NCBI RefSeq assembly: GCF_002776525.5
Contig: NC_045436.1
Coordinates: 161,683,937 to 161,747,936, forward strand
Source of the DNA: Piliocolobus tephrosceles
Taxonomy: Eukaryota; Chordata; Mammalia; Primates; Cercopithecidae
Length of the DNA: 64,000 bases
Direction: 5' to 3'
The notes under the pieces were generated by a model. It was not told the origin of the DNA. It saw only the letters and a program-made list of their open reading frames with translations, and ran no database searches. A program made the position numbers and the translations under genes. Shown here piece by piece: positions 21,226-33,170 of the stretch; positions within the stretch are counted from its first letter, which is position 1, and every line of letters starts with the position of its first letter.

Positions 21226-21384
21226 CTGAATTAAATTTTATCTCATTATTTATCTGATGGAATAATAACTTACAAGCAGCTGTGATGTGGGCAGGCAGGA
21301 AGAAAGGGAAAAAGCATGATGATCTTCTAATGAAATAATCAATCTCTGAATCATTAAGTCTTTAATAAAATGTTTTTTAATAGT

Positions 21385-21580
21385 TTATTTTTTTAACCCT
21401 TACTCTATGCCAGACACTAAACTAAACTTAAAATTCTTACAAGTACTCTGGCAGACAGATACTATTTATTTATTTTGTACAAGTAGGGAAATGGAGGCAA
21501 AGGTGTTAAGGTGTTAAGGAACATGTTAAGGAACAAGTTAAGGAACATGCCCACAGTCATACAGCTAGTGAGATGCTGAA
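21385..21580 (-). repeat. MIR SINE with internal duplication
   Basis: 'ctctatgccagacactaaac', 'agtagggaaatggaggc' and 'catacagctagtgagatg' give MIR in reverse. The middle is expanded by repeats of 'gttaaggaaca' at 21504-21549. Confidence 0.8.
21504..21549. repeat. short tandem repeat of 'gttaaggaaca'
   Basis: About three imperfect units of 12-13 bp within the MIR, made by local slippage. Confidence 0.85.
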
Positions 21581-21653
21581 AAGGGGTATGGACGCATTTG
21601 GCTTGACATTGAAACCTGTATCCCACTTACCCAAGACTGCTTCTCAGAGTATA

Positions 21654-21747
21654 TTTTCTTTGTTTCCTCCTCATCTTTTTCTTCCTTTTTTCTTTCTTCC
21701 TTCTTCTTCTTTCTTTTCTTTTCTCTCTTTTTTTATTTTTATTTTTT
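21654..21747. repeat. CT-rich polypyrimidine tract (expanded Alu tail)
   Basis: Irregular CTT/CTTT/T repeats lead directly into the Alu body, probably a degenerated Alu tail. Confidence 0.85.
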
Positions 21748-22035
21748 AGACAGCATCTCCCTCTGTCTCTCAGGCTGGAGTGCAGTGACACAATTATGGC
21801 TCACAGCAGCTTCTACCTTCTGGGCTCAAGTGATCCTCCCACTTCAGCCTCCTGAGTAGTTGGGACTACAAGTGTATACCTCACATCTGGCTAATGTTTA
21901 ATATCTTTTATTTATTTTAGAGTTGGGATCTCTGTATGTTGCCTGGACTAATCTTGAACTCCTGGGCTCAAGTGATCCTCTTGCCTCGGCCTCCCAAAAT
22001 GCTGGGATTACAGGTGTGAAACACCACACCTGGCC
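21748..22035 (-). mobile_element. AluJ-type element
   Basis: Old, diverged Alu: 'gacagcatctccctctgtct', 'gggctcaagtgatcctccca', 'cttgaactcctgggctcaag', ending 'ccacacctggcc'. Confidence 0.92.
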
Positions 22036-22039
22036 TCAG

Positions 22040-22430
22040 AGTATATTTTCACATTATATTTTATCATTCGTACTTTAACTCTTTCATCTCACAATAATGT
22101 GATGGGATTGCTCTTTGAGAACTTCCCCGATAGGATTTTCTTTTTTTTAATAAGTCGAGAGTTGGGTAAAATGCCTTGCTCATTCACTTCTACAGAATGT
22201 ATTTTAATTGGATGCTGTTTGCCTTAAGTGAACCAGCTTTTACTTACGGAGTTGGAAATGAACTAGATGCAATTTCTAGAATCAACTGTAAATCTGAAAA
22301 TCCATTTAAGCATATAACCATCCTGGAACACCAACAGCAGCTGTAGCACAGTTAATGCTTCTGTCCCCCATAGCCTACTTCAGTTCTGGGAGAGTGCTCA
22401 GGGACAGAGATGGCAGTGGCTTATGCCACC
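22040..22430. other. unique non-coding sequence
   Basis: No gene or repeat recognised. Confidence 0.45.
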
Positions 22431-22432
22431 AG

Positions 22433-22510
22433 GGAGCTGTATGACCACAGGCAAACTTAGCCTGATCACTGGCTTCTTTACTTGTAAACTGAGGTGATTA
22501 TGCTTGGGTG
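22433..22510 (+). repeat. MIR SINE fragment
   Basis: 'gagctgtatgaccacaggca' followed by 'ttacttgtaaactgaggtga' is the MIR core. Short and diverged. Confidence 0.5.
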
Positions 22511-22689
22511 ATGACTTGGAGGGAAGATGGGATGGATCCTTGATGATACGTCATTGTTTTGGCCAGTTGTTAGATGGAAAATATTATGGAGGGGCCAAGG
22601 CCTCATGTCTGGATAATGTTTCATGTTGGGATGGTTTCCTTTAAAACAACCCATGTCACTGCACTGTGGCCATTTTGAACTGGTCTAGA

Positions 22690-22815
22690 AATATTGTGTA
22701 TCTGTGCCTGTCTCCCCACAAAAAGGTGAATTCCTCAAGGATAAAGGTGCATTACAGAGCCTGGTGCGCAATAAGCCCCGGATGAATGTTTGCCAAAGCT
22801 AAGTGAAATTGGATA
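22690..22815 (+). repeat. L2 LINE 3' tail
   Basis: 'ctgtctccccacaaaaaggt', 'gaattcctcaaggataaagg', 'gagcctggtgcgcaataagc' follow the L2 3' UTR order. Confidence 0.75.
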
Positions 22816-23109
22816 TTTGATCTGGAAGGAAGCAGAGACAGGTTCCCAAGGTCTCGATTTTACATGAAGAGGGAGAATAAGAGATTGGCCCAAGTTCCAG
22901 CACTGGCTAGTGAGGAGCAAGCGTTATCATCTTCCAGTTCAGCTTTCTACCTTTTTCCCCCTGAACTGCTTCTCCATAAACTTTCTTCCGCAACTTTCTC
23001 ATCTGTAAAATTGGAACTAGAACATATTGTCTATGTCTGTTTAGATATCTTTACTATTATGATACCCTTTTTGAACAGGTACTGTAGCACATGCATCAAG
23101 AACCTATTG

Positions 23110-23360
23110 ATCTTGAGACAGACCTCTGAGTTCTAACCTTGGTGTCCTTAATTCCTAACTGTGTAGCATTGGTAAAGTTTTCAAATCTCACTTCGCTTCT
23201 GTTTTCTCACCTATACAATGGGGATAATTATAGTAGCGACTTTATAAGATTGTCATGGAGATTAAATGAATCACTTTCTTGAAAGTGTTTAGAAGAACAC
23301 ATCAGTAAGCACTGCTTGGTGACCCATCAAATGCACAGTATGTGTCATTATCTATCTATT
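23110..23360 (+). repeat. MIR SINE
   Basis: 'gacctctgagttctaacctt', 'ttttctcacctatacaatgg', 'ggataattatagtagcgact' and 'agattaaatgaatcac' follow MIR order. Confidence 0.85.
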
Positions 23361-23599
23361 ATCTATTTAATGAGACCAGCCATTCAATGTTGTTTTGAAT
23401 ACCGCCCCCCTCCGCCATGTGCAAAGCACATCCATACTTAAGGAGATGAGAAAGTGACTGAGGATGTTGCCCTAGAACGCAAGGTCAACAGTGGGAGAGC
23501 ACAGCAGGTCCTTATGATGATAGGACAACCACCAAATGCTCCATGTATCATGGGAGCATTGTAGATAGGCCTCCAATCTGTCTTGGGAGTTGCATGGAG

Positions 23600-23910
23600 C
23601 TAATTCGTAAACAAAGAAAAGGAATTAAGCCGGGCAAAGAACTGGGAAGACAATTCAAGGCAAAAGAGAGCCTACGTCAGACATAGGAAAGAGAGCAGTG
23701 TCGAAGTGTGTGTTGAGGAGCATGCAGTTGGATGTGACACCAGCCATTCAGGGTGAGGCAGGAATGGTGGGAGATAAATCTAAAGAGGCAGGAGGAGAAA
23801 AACCTTGCAGAGCCAGGCCAGCTTCAGCTGGCAGTAGATATAAGTGGGTATCAGTGCCTTCATCTGAAAAGAGATCTGAAGAGAGATTATTGGAAGAGAA
23901 ACTGAGGTCT
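23600..23910 (-). repeat. L2 LINE internal 3' region
   Basis: 'agccgggcaaagaactggga', 'gacaattcaaggcaaaagag', 'ggaatggtgggagataaat' and 'aaccttgcagagccaggcca' match the L2 reverse complement. The opposing ORFs of 73 and 101 codons are by-products. Confidence 0.65.
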
Positions 23911-24023
23911 CTGGGCTGACGATGGGGTGGATAATAACTAACCAAATCGTGGAGAAGAGTTATAAAAAATATGAGTAATACATCAGGAGGATAAACAAAG
24001 CCCTGTGAAGACTCAGAGAAGGT

Positions 24024-24079
24024 AATAATTGCAGGAATAGTTACCAATGACAATAATTTCAGGAATAGTTAACAATGAT
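24024..24079. repeat. 28-bp tandem duplication
   Basis: 24024-24051 and 24052-24079 are adjacent copies differing at three positions. Confidence 0.9.
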
Positions 24080-24285
24080 AATTAACAAACACAGAGCTTA
24101 CTTTGTGCCAAGAGCTGTTGGAAGCATTTTTCTGATATAAAATCACTGACTCCTTACCATCTCTGAATAAGGGGAATATTAGTTGTATTCCTATTTGGTA
24201 GATGAGGCTGGTTAAGAGAGGGTAAGATCACTTAATTAGTACATGGGACTGAGACCCAAGCAGCCTGGATCCAGAGCTTATAGGA
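24080..24285 (-). repeat. MIR SINE
   Basis: 'tttgtgccaagagctgttgg', 'ttggtagatgaggctggtta', then 'gatcacttaattagtacatg' give a reverse MIR. Confidence 0.8.
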
Positions 24286-24634
24286 TTATGTCCCTCTACC
24301 TGGAGCAAGGGGAATAGGGACAATTTCACAGAGTAGATGGCATCTGAGCCAGGTTTTTCACGAGAAGATAATTTTGCAAGCAGGGAAAGCCTGAGTTAGA
24401 ATGCAGGCTCTCACTGATAGTGGATGTTCTGTACTCAGAACAGATTCAGCAGTTTCTTTTATCCCAGGTCTCCCAAAATCATTAGACCAGCTGAATTTCT
24501 CAAGGTTTTATAGGGCCACACCACAGCTCTCTATTAATAGAAGCAGTACATGGTAAGGTGTACTGGGTGCTCACCAGGCACCCAGCACAGGTGTACCTGA
24601 AATGGTCAATCTAGAAGTGAGAAGGCCTGGCTAA

Positions 24635-24775
24635 AGGACTATCAGGGTGACCTCAGTCAAGTCCCTTATTTATCTGAGCTGTTTCTGCTTCTATAAGATG
24701 AAAAGGAAGATACTTACCTTTCAGGTACAAATTCAGTGAAATAATGTTTGTTTTAAATAACTTTTATTACTGTAA
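24635..24775 (+). repeat. MIR SINE
   Basis: 'gtgacctcagtcaagtccct', 'tgcttctataagatgaaaag', 'gaagatacttaccttt' follow MIR order. Confidence 0.7.
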
Positions 24776-24779
24776 AACA

Positions 24780-25550
24780 TTCTACAAGTATAAGGTTTTA
24801 TTGCCATTAACAGAAAATAAAGGAGAATCGTGGTTTTGAAATAGTACCAAATATGGATATAGATTTGTGTACTGTCTACCTTCTCTTTCAATTCCATTAC
24901 TAGTTCGTGTTTCAGTTTTCATGTAGGAAAAAAAAATAAGTAGGTTTGATGTTGTTTCCTGTTCTCGGGGAAGGATTTGTTTCTTCCTGTTTAAAGTGCT
25001 TTAGATTGGACATTGATGAAATAGTGGTTCATATTTTGAGTTTACTTCATGTTTAAAGAAATATGCATCAAGATATTGTCATCTATCAAGTTAGTAAATG
25101 GTGATGATGGGTCAAAGCCAGCACCTGAGGATGTAGACTGACCTTTTCTAATTTTATGTTAAGAGGATGATGGACCTAGCAAGAGATAGTTGGATCATAG
25201 CTGCCATAGAAGAGCTTAAATAAGTTCTATTTTTCTTCTATTGTTACATCTGTAGCACAAAAGAAGACCCCTTTTCTTATTGCTGATTGTAATTTTTTGT
25301 TACTGCCTTTTAAATGTGGGACATGTTCATTCATCAATTCATTTTTTCATTTGTTGAATCAAAGAAGACGAAGTGTTTGATGTATTTCTTAGATTCAAAT
25401 ATCAGATTCATAAGGCTGGGGGAGACCTTGTATTGTTTGTTTTCATTCTATGTGTTCCTCACTCTGAGCAGAAGCAAGTCCAAAAGGCTGAAGACAGATA
25501 ACCTAATGGAGCCTCTCTCTATAACTCATTCCTAGGTCTAACAAATGATA
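24780..25550. other. unique AT-rich non-coding sequence
   Basis: No gene recognised. A short L3-like word ('aggctgggggagaccttg') is at 25413-25430, resembling 26451-26471. Confidence 0.45.
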
Positions 25551-25552
25551 CT

Positions 25553-25880
25553 TAGGCCAAGGAAATTCTTCCTTGTTTGGATTTAAACTCTGCCCATTGC
25601 GGCTTAGACACAGTTCTGCTCCTTTCTCCTCCCCGGAGGTGGAGAAAAACAGCTCAGTCACTGTCTTCACGAATCAGCCTTCCTTTCTTGATGATCATTA
25701 TGAAACCAGCCTTCGGCTTTTGCTCTCAAGGCTAAGCAACCTAAATCCGTAGGTATAATTCTTCATTTCTATCTTCTTGAGTTTTTCTGAACCGTCTCAA
25801 AATCTGCTTATTATCCCTAACTTCTATAGCCTAGAACTTTGCAGGAGGGTCTAGCCAGAACTAACCAGTACTGATTGGTC
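25553..25880 (-). repeat. L3/CR1 LINE fragment
   Basis: The order 'gaaattcttccttgtttgga', 'actctgcccattgcggc', 'agttctgctcctttctcctc', 'tctcaaggctaagcaaccta' and 'cttgagtttttctgaaccgt' matches the reverse complement of mammalian L3 (CR1 family). Confidence 0.65.
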
Positions 25881-25984
25881 ACCTGCTCAGTCATTTAATC
25901 AGCTAATATGCATGTAGTGAGCTCCACATACTGGACCTCTGAGCCAAGCCTTGAGGGTACAAAGATAGGTAAAAGGCAGCATAA

Positions 25985-26200
25985 AGGAACAGGTAAGAGC
26001 CTGGTTAACAACCAGGCTGGTTACCCACTCAGCTGTATGACCATGAGCATGTTACTTAAACTTGCTGTGTCTCAGCTCCCTCACGGGCAAAATTGGATAA
26101 TGATAGTAATATATCTCATGGGGCTGTGGTAAGGACTAAATGAAGAAACACATGCAATGCACTTGGAAGAGTAATTGACACTTAGCTATGGCCACATGAC
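25985..26200 (+). repeat. MIR SINE inserted in L2
   Basis: 'cagctgtatgaccatgagca', 'gttacttaaacttgctgtgt', 'attggataatgatagtaata' give a good MIR, opposite in strand to the surrounding L2. Confidence 0.88.
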
Positions 26201-26434
26201 TGTTTGTTAGATAGGACAAAAATGAAATAAGATGCAGACACTGCCCTTGAGTTTTACTCATTCTACTTGGAAGGATAAACTAGTAAATGGCTAACAAACA
26301 ACTACTTACAATTCAGTGCATTTAGTCCTATAGTAGCAGAAGAAGCATGTGGGATGGAAGTTCAGAGGCCTAATTATGCCTTGGGGCATCAGGAATGGCT
26401 TCATGGTTCAACGGAGGTGAATTGTTCTATGTAT

Positions 26435-26520
26435 TTCTTAGGTTCAAATATCATTGACTTAGAGGCTGGGAGAGACCTTGGAATGACATCTCACTGAGCA
26501 TTTTCTCCCTAAGGATCACT
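26435..26520 (+). repeat. L3/CR1 3' end fragment
   Basis: 'tcattgacttagaggctggg' followed by 'agagaccttggaatgacatc' resembles the L3 3' terminus. Confidence 0.4.
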
Positions 26521-26889
26521 GAGTTGGGCCGCAGGGGAAATAATCAGATTTCTAGGTTGGCAAAGATGGTATCAAAGTGTTCTAAGTAGAAGGAGGCTTG
26601 TGAACAAGACCTGGAAGAGTAAATGTGTCGTTATGTTTGAAGAATGCTGAGTGGTTAGTTGTGTTGTGCAGTGTAGACAGGCACTGGGGAGAGGTCCTTC
26701 CATCTGGGTGTCATCAGATTTTCTGGGGACTTGGAAGACTTGCAGAGGTGTTTGCCTTATCCTTAGCCTAATCTATGCTCATGGGGCTTTATGTCTACTG
26801 TAAAAAGCTATACCTCAGTTAGGGAGACAGCCAAAGCATTTGATGGTTCTCTCCCAGTAGTTTTCTCACTGTCTGGAATCAGAGCTATG

Positions 26890-27000
26890 TATCAATCCCT
26901 GGAGGCCAGAATCTAAATCTTACTCATTTGCCTATTTCTCTCAGGGCCTAGCACACTTCCAGGCATAGAGCAGGCTCAAGTCATGTGTGCTGAAATCAAG
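26890..27000 (+). repeat. L2 LINE 3' tail
   Basis: 'tcagggcctagcacacttcc' followed by 'aggcatagagcaggctcaag' is the L2 terminus. Confidence 0.7.
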
Positions 27001-27004
27001 TGGC

Positions 27005-28095
27005 CATATATAACCAGTGCCGTCATCTGCCTGTTCTAGAACAACTAGTTGTGCTCATGCGTGAATGAACAAATGCAAATAAACCAATCCAGTGATTTTA
27101 CAGTTTTCAAGTTTGACTCAATTTTATGTATCTCTTGGTACAAATTTGTGTAAAACCCAAATAACCAATATAAGAAATCAATTCTCTCTGTGGTATCTTT
27201 GCCTTTTATGTTCAGCCTCCTGTACTCCTGCGTCCCACTTTCATGGCTGATTGTTCTGATGGGGGCCCAATGAACCTTGAGTGGGTTTAAGACTTGAACT
27301 TTTCCCTCCTCCAACTCTTTCTTCAACATTGATTTTCATATGTCACAACTTATGCCGATGATGGCAAAGGAGTATTTGAGATGTGGAGGGAAGATTTTAA
27401 AAGAAGGTCGAGGGCAACAGGCAACTCTTGTGTATCTAAAGAGACAAATATGTTTGACATCATGTTTGTCTGTGAAAAAAAAAGTCAAAAGAAGTGAGAA
27501 ATCCTCAAGTCATAGCAACTGGTTGAATGCAGCAATTCTCTCACTTATGGTGCAAAAGCTGCAATTTTCTATCTAATTCACTACTCAATCATTCCATGGC
27601 CCCTGTCTCAAGCTCGATTTAAGCTAGTCCCTAGTACACGGAGCCACTGTACAGTGTATAAAAGAAATGACTGGCCGAAGGGATTGAGGGAAAAGGGAGC
27701 CATGTGGTGACCCAGAGCTGACGTTATCAAGTTGTCCTAGGATCACGTGACGGCTCTCTCTAAAGCCTCTCATAAAGTCCATGTAAAATAGGTCATCCTT
27801 CCTTTAGCCTTTAAATTTTGATTTTCACTGCCTGATAAAAGAATATGATCTGTTTAAATGCTCACCACATATATTGGGGAAACAGACAATTTACTTGGGA
27901 CTCAGGGGCAATGCCTGGATTGAAAGTTTGCTGCCTCAAGGGCTTTGAGCTGAAATGGAAACAGGCTGGCTCTCTGCAGAACTCCATTACTGCCAATGAC
28001 TGTCTTTTTCAGAGGAGTTCGGGTGAGCAATAAATATGACTACTCTTCAGGGAGAGTGTCCTGGAAACTGTTGGATCTTTCCTTACACATATCAA
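27005..28095. other. unique non-coding sequence
   Basis: No repeat or gene recognised. ORFs up to 94 codons show no domain features. Confidence 0.45.
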
Positions 28096-28099
28096 GTGT

Positions 28100-28300
28100 A
28101 TTTCAGTTTTCAAAAGCACTTTTCCATGTATACCCCTTTTTCAATCTCACAGAAGCCTTATCAAGGAAATGGCAGCAATGTTATTATTACCAATGGTTAA
28201 ACGAATAGACCCAGAGCTGACGGGTTAAGAGCCCTGCACAAAAGGGCCAGGATTAAAACCGAGGTCAGAAGCACAATCCTGTGTGTGTTTCCTCAGATCA
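28100..28300 (-). repeat. MIR SINE
   Basis: 'cttttccatgtatacccctt', 'tcaatctcacagaagcctta', 'ttattattaccaatggttaa' and 'gccaggattaaaacc' suggest a diverged reverse MIR. Confidence 0.6.
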
Positions 28301-28309
28301 AACCATCTC

Positions 28310-29250
28310 TCTGTTCACTGGTCAAGGATAAGTGTTCCTAAAGCTTGTTAAAAAAAAAAATGGTTTTCTTACGTGAACACCTAATTGGCGCGAATCAATT
28401 GTCCCCTTCCTATAAAAGAGTGTGGCCCTTTAAATGCTGAAAACTCTTTTAGCACTCAAAGCTAAAAACTTTTATGTAATGATTTTTAAGGAAACACTTT
28501 TCCTACCAACCCCGACAATTGAAATTGTCTGGTGGAAAAGTAAGACCTTCATATTTCCTGTGCTGATCATAATGCTTTGCAAACGATCTTCTTGCAGTGG
28601 TGGGTGTCCAGCAGGGCTATTACACAGCCACTAAGCCTGGGATGATATGCTGCAGAAATACATAATTTTGTGTAACACTTTTAAAGACTTTATTTTTTGC
28701 ATTGCTGGATTCCTTTTTTCACACTGGAAAAGGAGGCACACTGTCTCCCTCAACTCAGCTTCTTGCCAAGATGAGCCTTAAATAGCACAAATCACCTTAA
28801 CCCCACCTTTTGCCTTACTATTCAGTGACTCAAAGATCTGAGTTAATGAGACCAAAATGCTCTTTGAGAAATTTTTGAAACTGAAATGGGCAAGTGGTTA
28901 CATAATATAGCTTTATTTGTGTTGTAATAATACTAAAACTCTAAGATGCAATTTTTTGGCCTTTAAAATATATTCTTTTCATTAGTAATTGATTTTGGTG
29001 TCCACACACAACTTGTGGAACTATGGGGAAGCATTTTTCTGTTGTACTTTTCTTGCATCATTAATGTACTCAGTGTTCTCTTCATGTCTATGTTCTGCCT
29101 GCCGAGAAGCAACCTGCTCTTCTCTCTCCCATCTTCTCAGCTCAAATATTCAATCAAACAAACAAAACACCAAAAGAGACAAGAAAAAAATCTCAAAGCC
29201 CTCCTTAAAAACTCCTATCAACAAATCACGCTTACTTGAAATACTAATAT
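28310..29250. other. unique AT-rich sequence, possibly partly constrained
   Basis: No repeats recognised. At 28370-28560 there are homeobox-like words (CTAATTGG, AATCAATTG, GACAATTGAAATTGTC). The last contains ACAATTGAAATTGT, a 14-bp near-palindrome around 28515-28530. Confidence 0.4.
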
Positions 29251-29254
29251 ATGA

Positions 29255-29495
29255 CAAGCATGAGCTCTGGAGTCAAATCAATGTGGCGTTGAAATCCTGC
29301 ATTGTCATTGACTAGTTGGATAACCTTGGATATATTTCTACTCTAAACTCTCAGTTTCATTGTCTTTAAAATGGGATTACAATAGTAACTTTCTCCTAAA
29401 ATGATTGAAGATGGAAGGAAGTAATGTAGTTAAACCCCTTGGCAAAGTGACTGGAAAACAGAAAGCACTGAGTAAAAATTAGCAATTATTATTCT
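29255..29495 (+). repeat. MIR SINE
   Basis: 'gagctctggagtcaaatcaa', 'gactagttggataaccttgg', 'attgtctttaaaatgggatt' and 'aaagcactgagtaaaaatta' span nearly the whole MIR. Confidence 0.88.
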
Positions 29496-29639
29496 CGTTG
29501 TGAAAGTATTTTCTTTAAAACCAGGATCATGACAAGGTTGTCTACAGTTTCACTCATGACAGCCTACTAATACCTGGTTCAAAGTAAGATATAGAAAAGA
29601 GGAGACAAAAATGATATCAACAGGTAAAATTACTGTTTA

Positions 29640-31260
29640 CATAGTAAAGCAAAGATTCTTAGAAACATTGAAAAATTATTAGAAATTATGAGTTGAGTTA
29701 GTTGACTCAATGTAAAATAAATATATAAAAATCAGTAACTAACATTTTGATATAATAGTGATAATCATTTAGAAACTATGAAGATAAAGATTATTCAAAA
29801 TAGTACCAACACATAAAATATCCAGAAATAAACTGATTGAGTAATTATATAGACTCTGTACTGGAAAAACAATACAACTCCCAGAGTAGATAGAAGGTAG
29901 ACTCGGATGTGTGGAGATAAGCGTCATCTTCCTAGAAAGGAAGAATGGATACTCTCAGCATTTCGATTCTTCTCAAATGAATTTACATATTTAATACAAT
30001 TCTAATCGAAATCATGTTGCTTCTGTCATTTTCTGGAAACTTGACCAAATATTCTAGAGTTCATCTTGAATAATAAATATAATGAGAGAGTTTAAACATT
30101 TAGAAAAAGAAGAGCAGTAAAGCAGGTTTTTCTCTAGTAGACATTGCAATGTACTGTAAAGTTAATGGTAACTAAAACATGAATTCTGGAGTAAGAATCA
30201 ACAGACAAATGGGGTTGAAAGAGCCAAGAAACAGACTATTAAATATAAGAGCTTAAAATGTGTTCAAAATTACATTACATATTGGTTGAGAAACTGACAA
30301 GTATGCAATCAGTGGTGTTGAGTTACCTGATTGACTGGGAGAAAATACTGCAAATTAAATTTCAGAAGGAAAAGAGTAAAATGCAAAAAATTCAAAACAT
30401 ATTTTAAAGAGGAGAAAATGTAGGGTAACACTTCTCTGATCATGGGATGAGAAACCATCTAAGCATAAATGAGAAAAAAGTGACAATTTTGATTATGTAA
30501 AAATGTAAAAATTCTCTGCATTTCAGAGATAAATTCTAAGAATTGTATTCAATTAAAAAAAATAAAATGGAAAAATGTTTTTGAGAAATCTGGCCAAAAA
30601 AGCTTGATGTTTTTAACAAATGAAGAGCTCATACAAATAAGAAATAACCTCACATTTCACTAGGAAAACAATGAGCTCGGTCCAGGAGCAATTAACAGAA
30701 GATATAGGTTACCAATAAATATATGAAAAAAATGTAGTCACATTTGTCAACAGGGAAATGCAAATTAAAACAATAATGGGGACATGACCAGTAAAGATTT
30801 TGAGAAATGATACTGGTGGTGATGATGGGATAAATCCTATTTAACTACTGCCTCTTCTTTGAGGAAGAGTGCTGATTTATTACTGCCTTTCTGGAAATCA
30901 ATTAGGTAACATGTATCAATAGTTCAAAAATGTAGAGTACTTGACTTAATGTTATTCTAGAAATAGATCTTAAGGAAATTATCAGAGACAAGACTAAACT
31001 TCATGTGAAAGGATGGCTACTTTGATGCTATTTATAATAATGAAATTTTCATTCATTCTAAGTTTCCAATGATAGGCTAATGGTTAGATATACTATGAGA
31101 AAGCCGTTCAAATGTGTTTTCAGTATTCTACTGAAATAAAGTGTTTTATTTACTCTCTGTTTTCCGTATGGAGGAGAATGCTTTTGATATCCTATTAAGT
31201 GCAAGGAGTGGAAGCTGTATTTTGAGTTCAATATGGCACCTGAAATCCTACAAAATGATA
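29640..31260 (+). repeat. old L1M/HAL1-type LINE, ORF2-derived and 3' UTR region, degenerate
   Basis: L1 words in order: 'tttaatacaattctaatcga', 'gaccaaatattctagagttc', 'ggaaatgcaaattaaaacaa', 'gcctttctggaaatcaatta', 'agaaatagatcttaaggaaa', 'tgctatttataataatgaaa'. Many stops; no coding capacity. It is the largest repeat relic in the window. Confidence 0.65.
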
Positions 31261-32040
31261 TTTTAAAAAGTTTAACGCTCAAAGGACAAAGAGAATGAAA
31301 GATGAGATGGCATCAGGGAAGAAATGCCAACTACATTTTGAAAGCTCAAAGAAGAATAAACAAATGGTAACTGACTTGGCACAACATTAAAATAATCATG
31401 AAATTTAAGCTTGTAGGGGAAAGAATCAACAAAAAGCAGGCTGTTTTGCTCTGCCAAATTCTGGAAATGCTCATAAATTGAAGGTAGAAGGTGAGATACG
31501 GGTCAGAGTGAAAACAGGTGAATAGATTTACAGAATGACCAAAAAGACCGGATCCCTCCCCCTACTGGACCAAGACATACAACAGTTTGCTTTCTAATGA
31601 AGTTGAGCCAGGTATCTGGACTATGGGACACTCAGGCACAGTAGAACAGTTAATATGGAATAGGGAGGTTTTAAATCAAAGTCTGTTTACTAAAGAGTGA
31701 GATCCCAGTTTCTCTCTTCTCTTTCAAAGTGCCGACAGCTTGCCTTATACCCTGGCAGAGGGAGAGCAAATGACAGTCTTCTGGGGAAAGTGAACAATCC
31801 ATAAAAGGCCTCTCATGAAAGTGCCAACTCTCCTCCATGTCACACTGCAATAAAGCTCACCATTTGTAACCCCACCCATGCTCCTGAAACTTCTAATCAG
31901 CCTTGGATGTGTTACTCTTGAATGAAACATGACCATTCTTGGAAGTCCTCTAATGTGAAAGGGAGAGATGAAGAGAGAAACAAAAAATAATTTGAGGAAA
32001 CTGAGGCAGTGCAGGGCAGAGGAAAACATCTTTTAAAATC
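31261..32040. other. A-rich sequence between two L1 relics
   Basis: No specific family assigned. It may be further L1-derived or unique sequence. A 94-codon minus ORF (31745-32029) is judged chance. Confidence 0.4.
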
Positions 32041-32430
32041 TCTAATTTATTTCTAGAGGTAAGAGAACATATTGCACTTATGATACAAGAACAGGCAACT
32101 GTGGAAAGGAATATTCAGAAAATCAGAATAAAATCTTGGAAATTAAAAATACCAAAGTGGAAATTAAAATTAATGAATGAACTAGAAAACAGAGGAAAAA
32201 AATCTCTGAGAAGAATGGGAATGAAAAAATAAAGGCAGACGTGAGAATTTGAAGATCAGCCCAGGAAGTCCAACATCTAAATCCACAGGAGTTTCAGAAA
32301 GAGATAACAGATAAAATGGAGGGAAGAGAACTGTTAAATAATTAATGAAAGAGAATTTCCTTGAACCAAGAGACAAGATTATAACAGCCACACATTATAA
32401 AGAGTCAACTCAATGTTAGCGTAATGAATG

Positions 32431-32473
<43 letters not shown>

Positions 32474-33170
32474 AGACACACCATTGAAATATTTCAGAAC
32501 ATTTGGAATAAAGAAAATCTACTAAAATGTTCAGAAAAAAAAAAACAGTTCCCTTGCAAAGGATTGAGAATCACATTGAAAAAACACTACTTGGAGCTAG
32601 GAGGGAATAGAGAATTATATTGAAAAATTTAACTAACTCTTACCTAGAAGTCAATATTCTGCCACTGCCTTCCATTGCCATGGGAATAAAAAATGGACAT
32701 TCATTTAATTAAATAAGATAATGAATGTAAAGATCAAATTTTGGAATGGAATAAAGTATTTTCAGATATATAAGGTCTTTATGAATTTTTCAGAAAGCTA
32801 CTAAATGATATGTGCCTTTAAAACAAAAGAGTAAACTAAGCAAGAAGAAGATCTGGAGTCTAGGGAATAAGAGGTCCAGACCCAAAAAGAGGCCAGAGAT
32901 ATTCCTTGAGTGAAGGCAAAGGGGAGCGTTAGAACGTCAGCTGTGCAGAATGCCTGCAGAGGAGGAAAGAAGGTGGAACTGATCCGTTGTCTGATTTGCT
33001 TGAATATATTGAGAAAAACTTTCTGGTTTTGGCAAAGAACTTTTTTTTGGCATTTCACCAAAAAAAAGGAGGGAAATAAGAAATAAGACAATTATTAACT
33101 TTAGGGAAAACAAAAAAGTATGTAAGAAAGAAAATTTAATGACACAATCCATAGTTCAGCAGTGAACAGA
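32041..33170 (+). repeat. old L1M/HAL1-type LINE fragment (second)
   Basis: Matches L1M-type text: 'gagaatttccttgaacca', 'accattgaaatatttcagaa', 'ttcagatatataaggtcttt', 'gctactaaatgatatgtgcc', 'gatccgttgtctgatttgct', 'gaatatattgagaaaaactt' and 'tctggttttggcaaagaac'. Interrupted by a CA microsatellite. Confidence 0.6.
32432..32472. repeat. (CA)n microsatellite
   Basis: About 20 pure CA units inside the L1 relic. Confidence 0.97.

Larger units (their letters stand above)
25895..26700 (-). repeat. L2 LINE split by a MIR
   Basis: Pieces at 25895-25978 ('gagggtacaaagataggtaa') and 26220-26425 ('cactgcccttgagttttact', 'gaatggcttcatggttcaac') are consecutive L2 segments. A more internal piece follows at about 26545-26700 ('tgttctaagtagaaggaggc'). 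Confidence 0.65.

Noticed and set aside
32432..32472. CA tract considered as part of a CRISPR-like or satellite array
   Set aside because: Simple dinucleotide repeat. No spaced direct repeats were found anywhere in the window.
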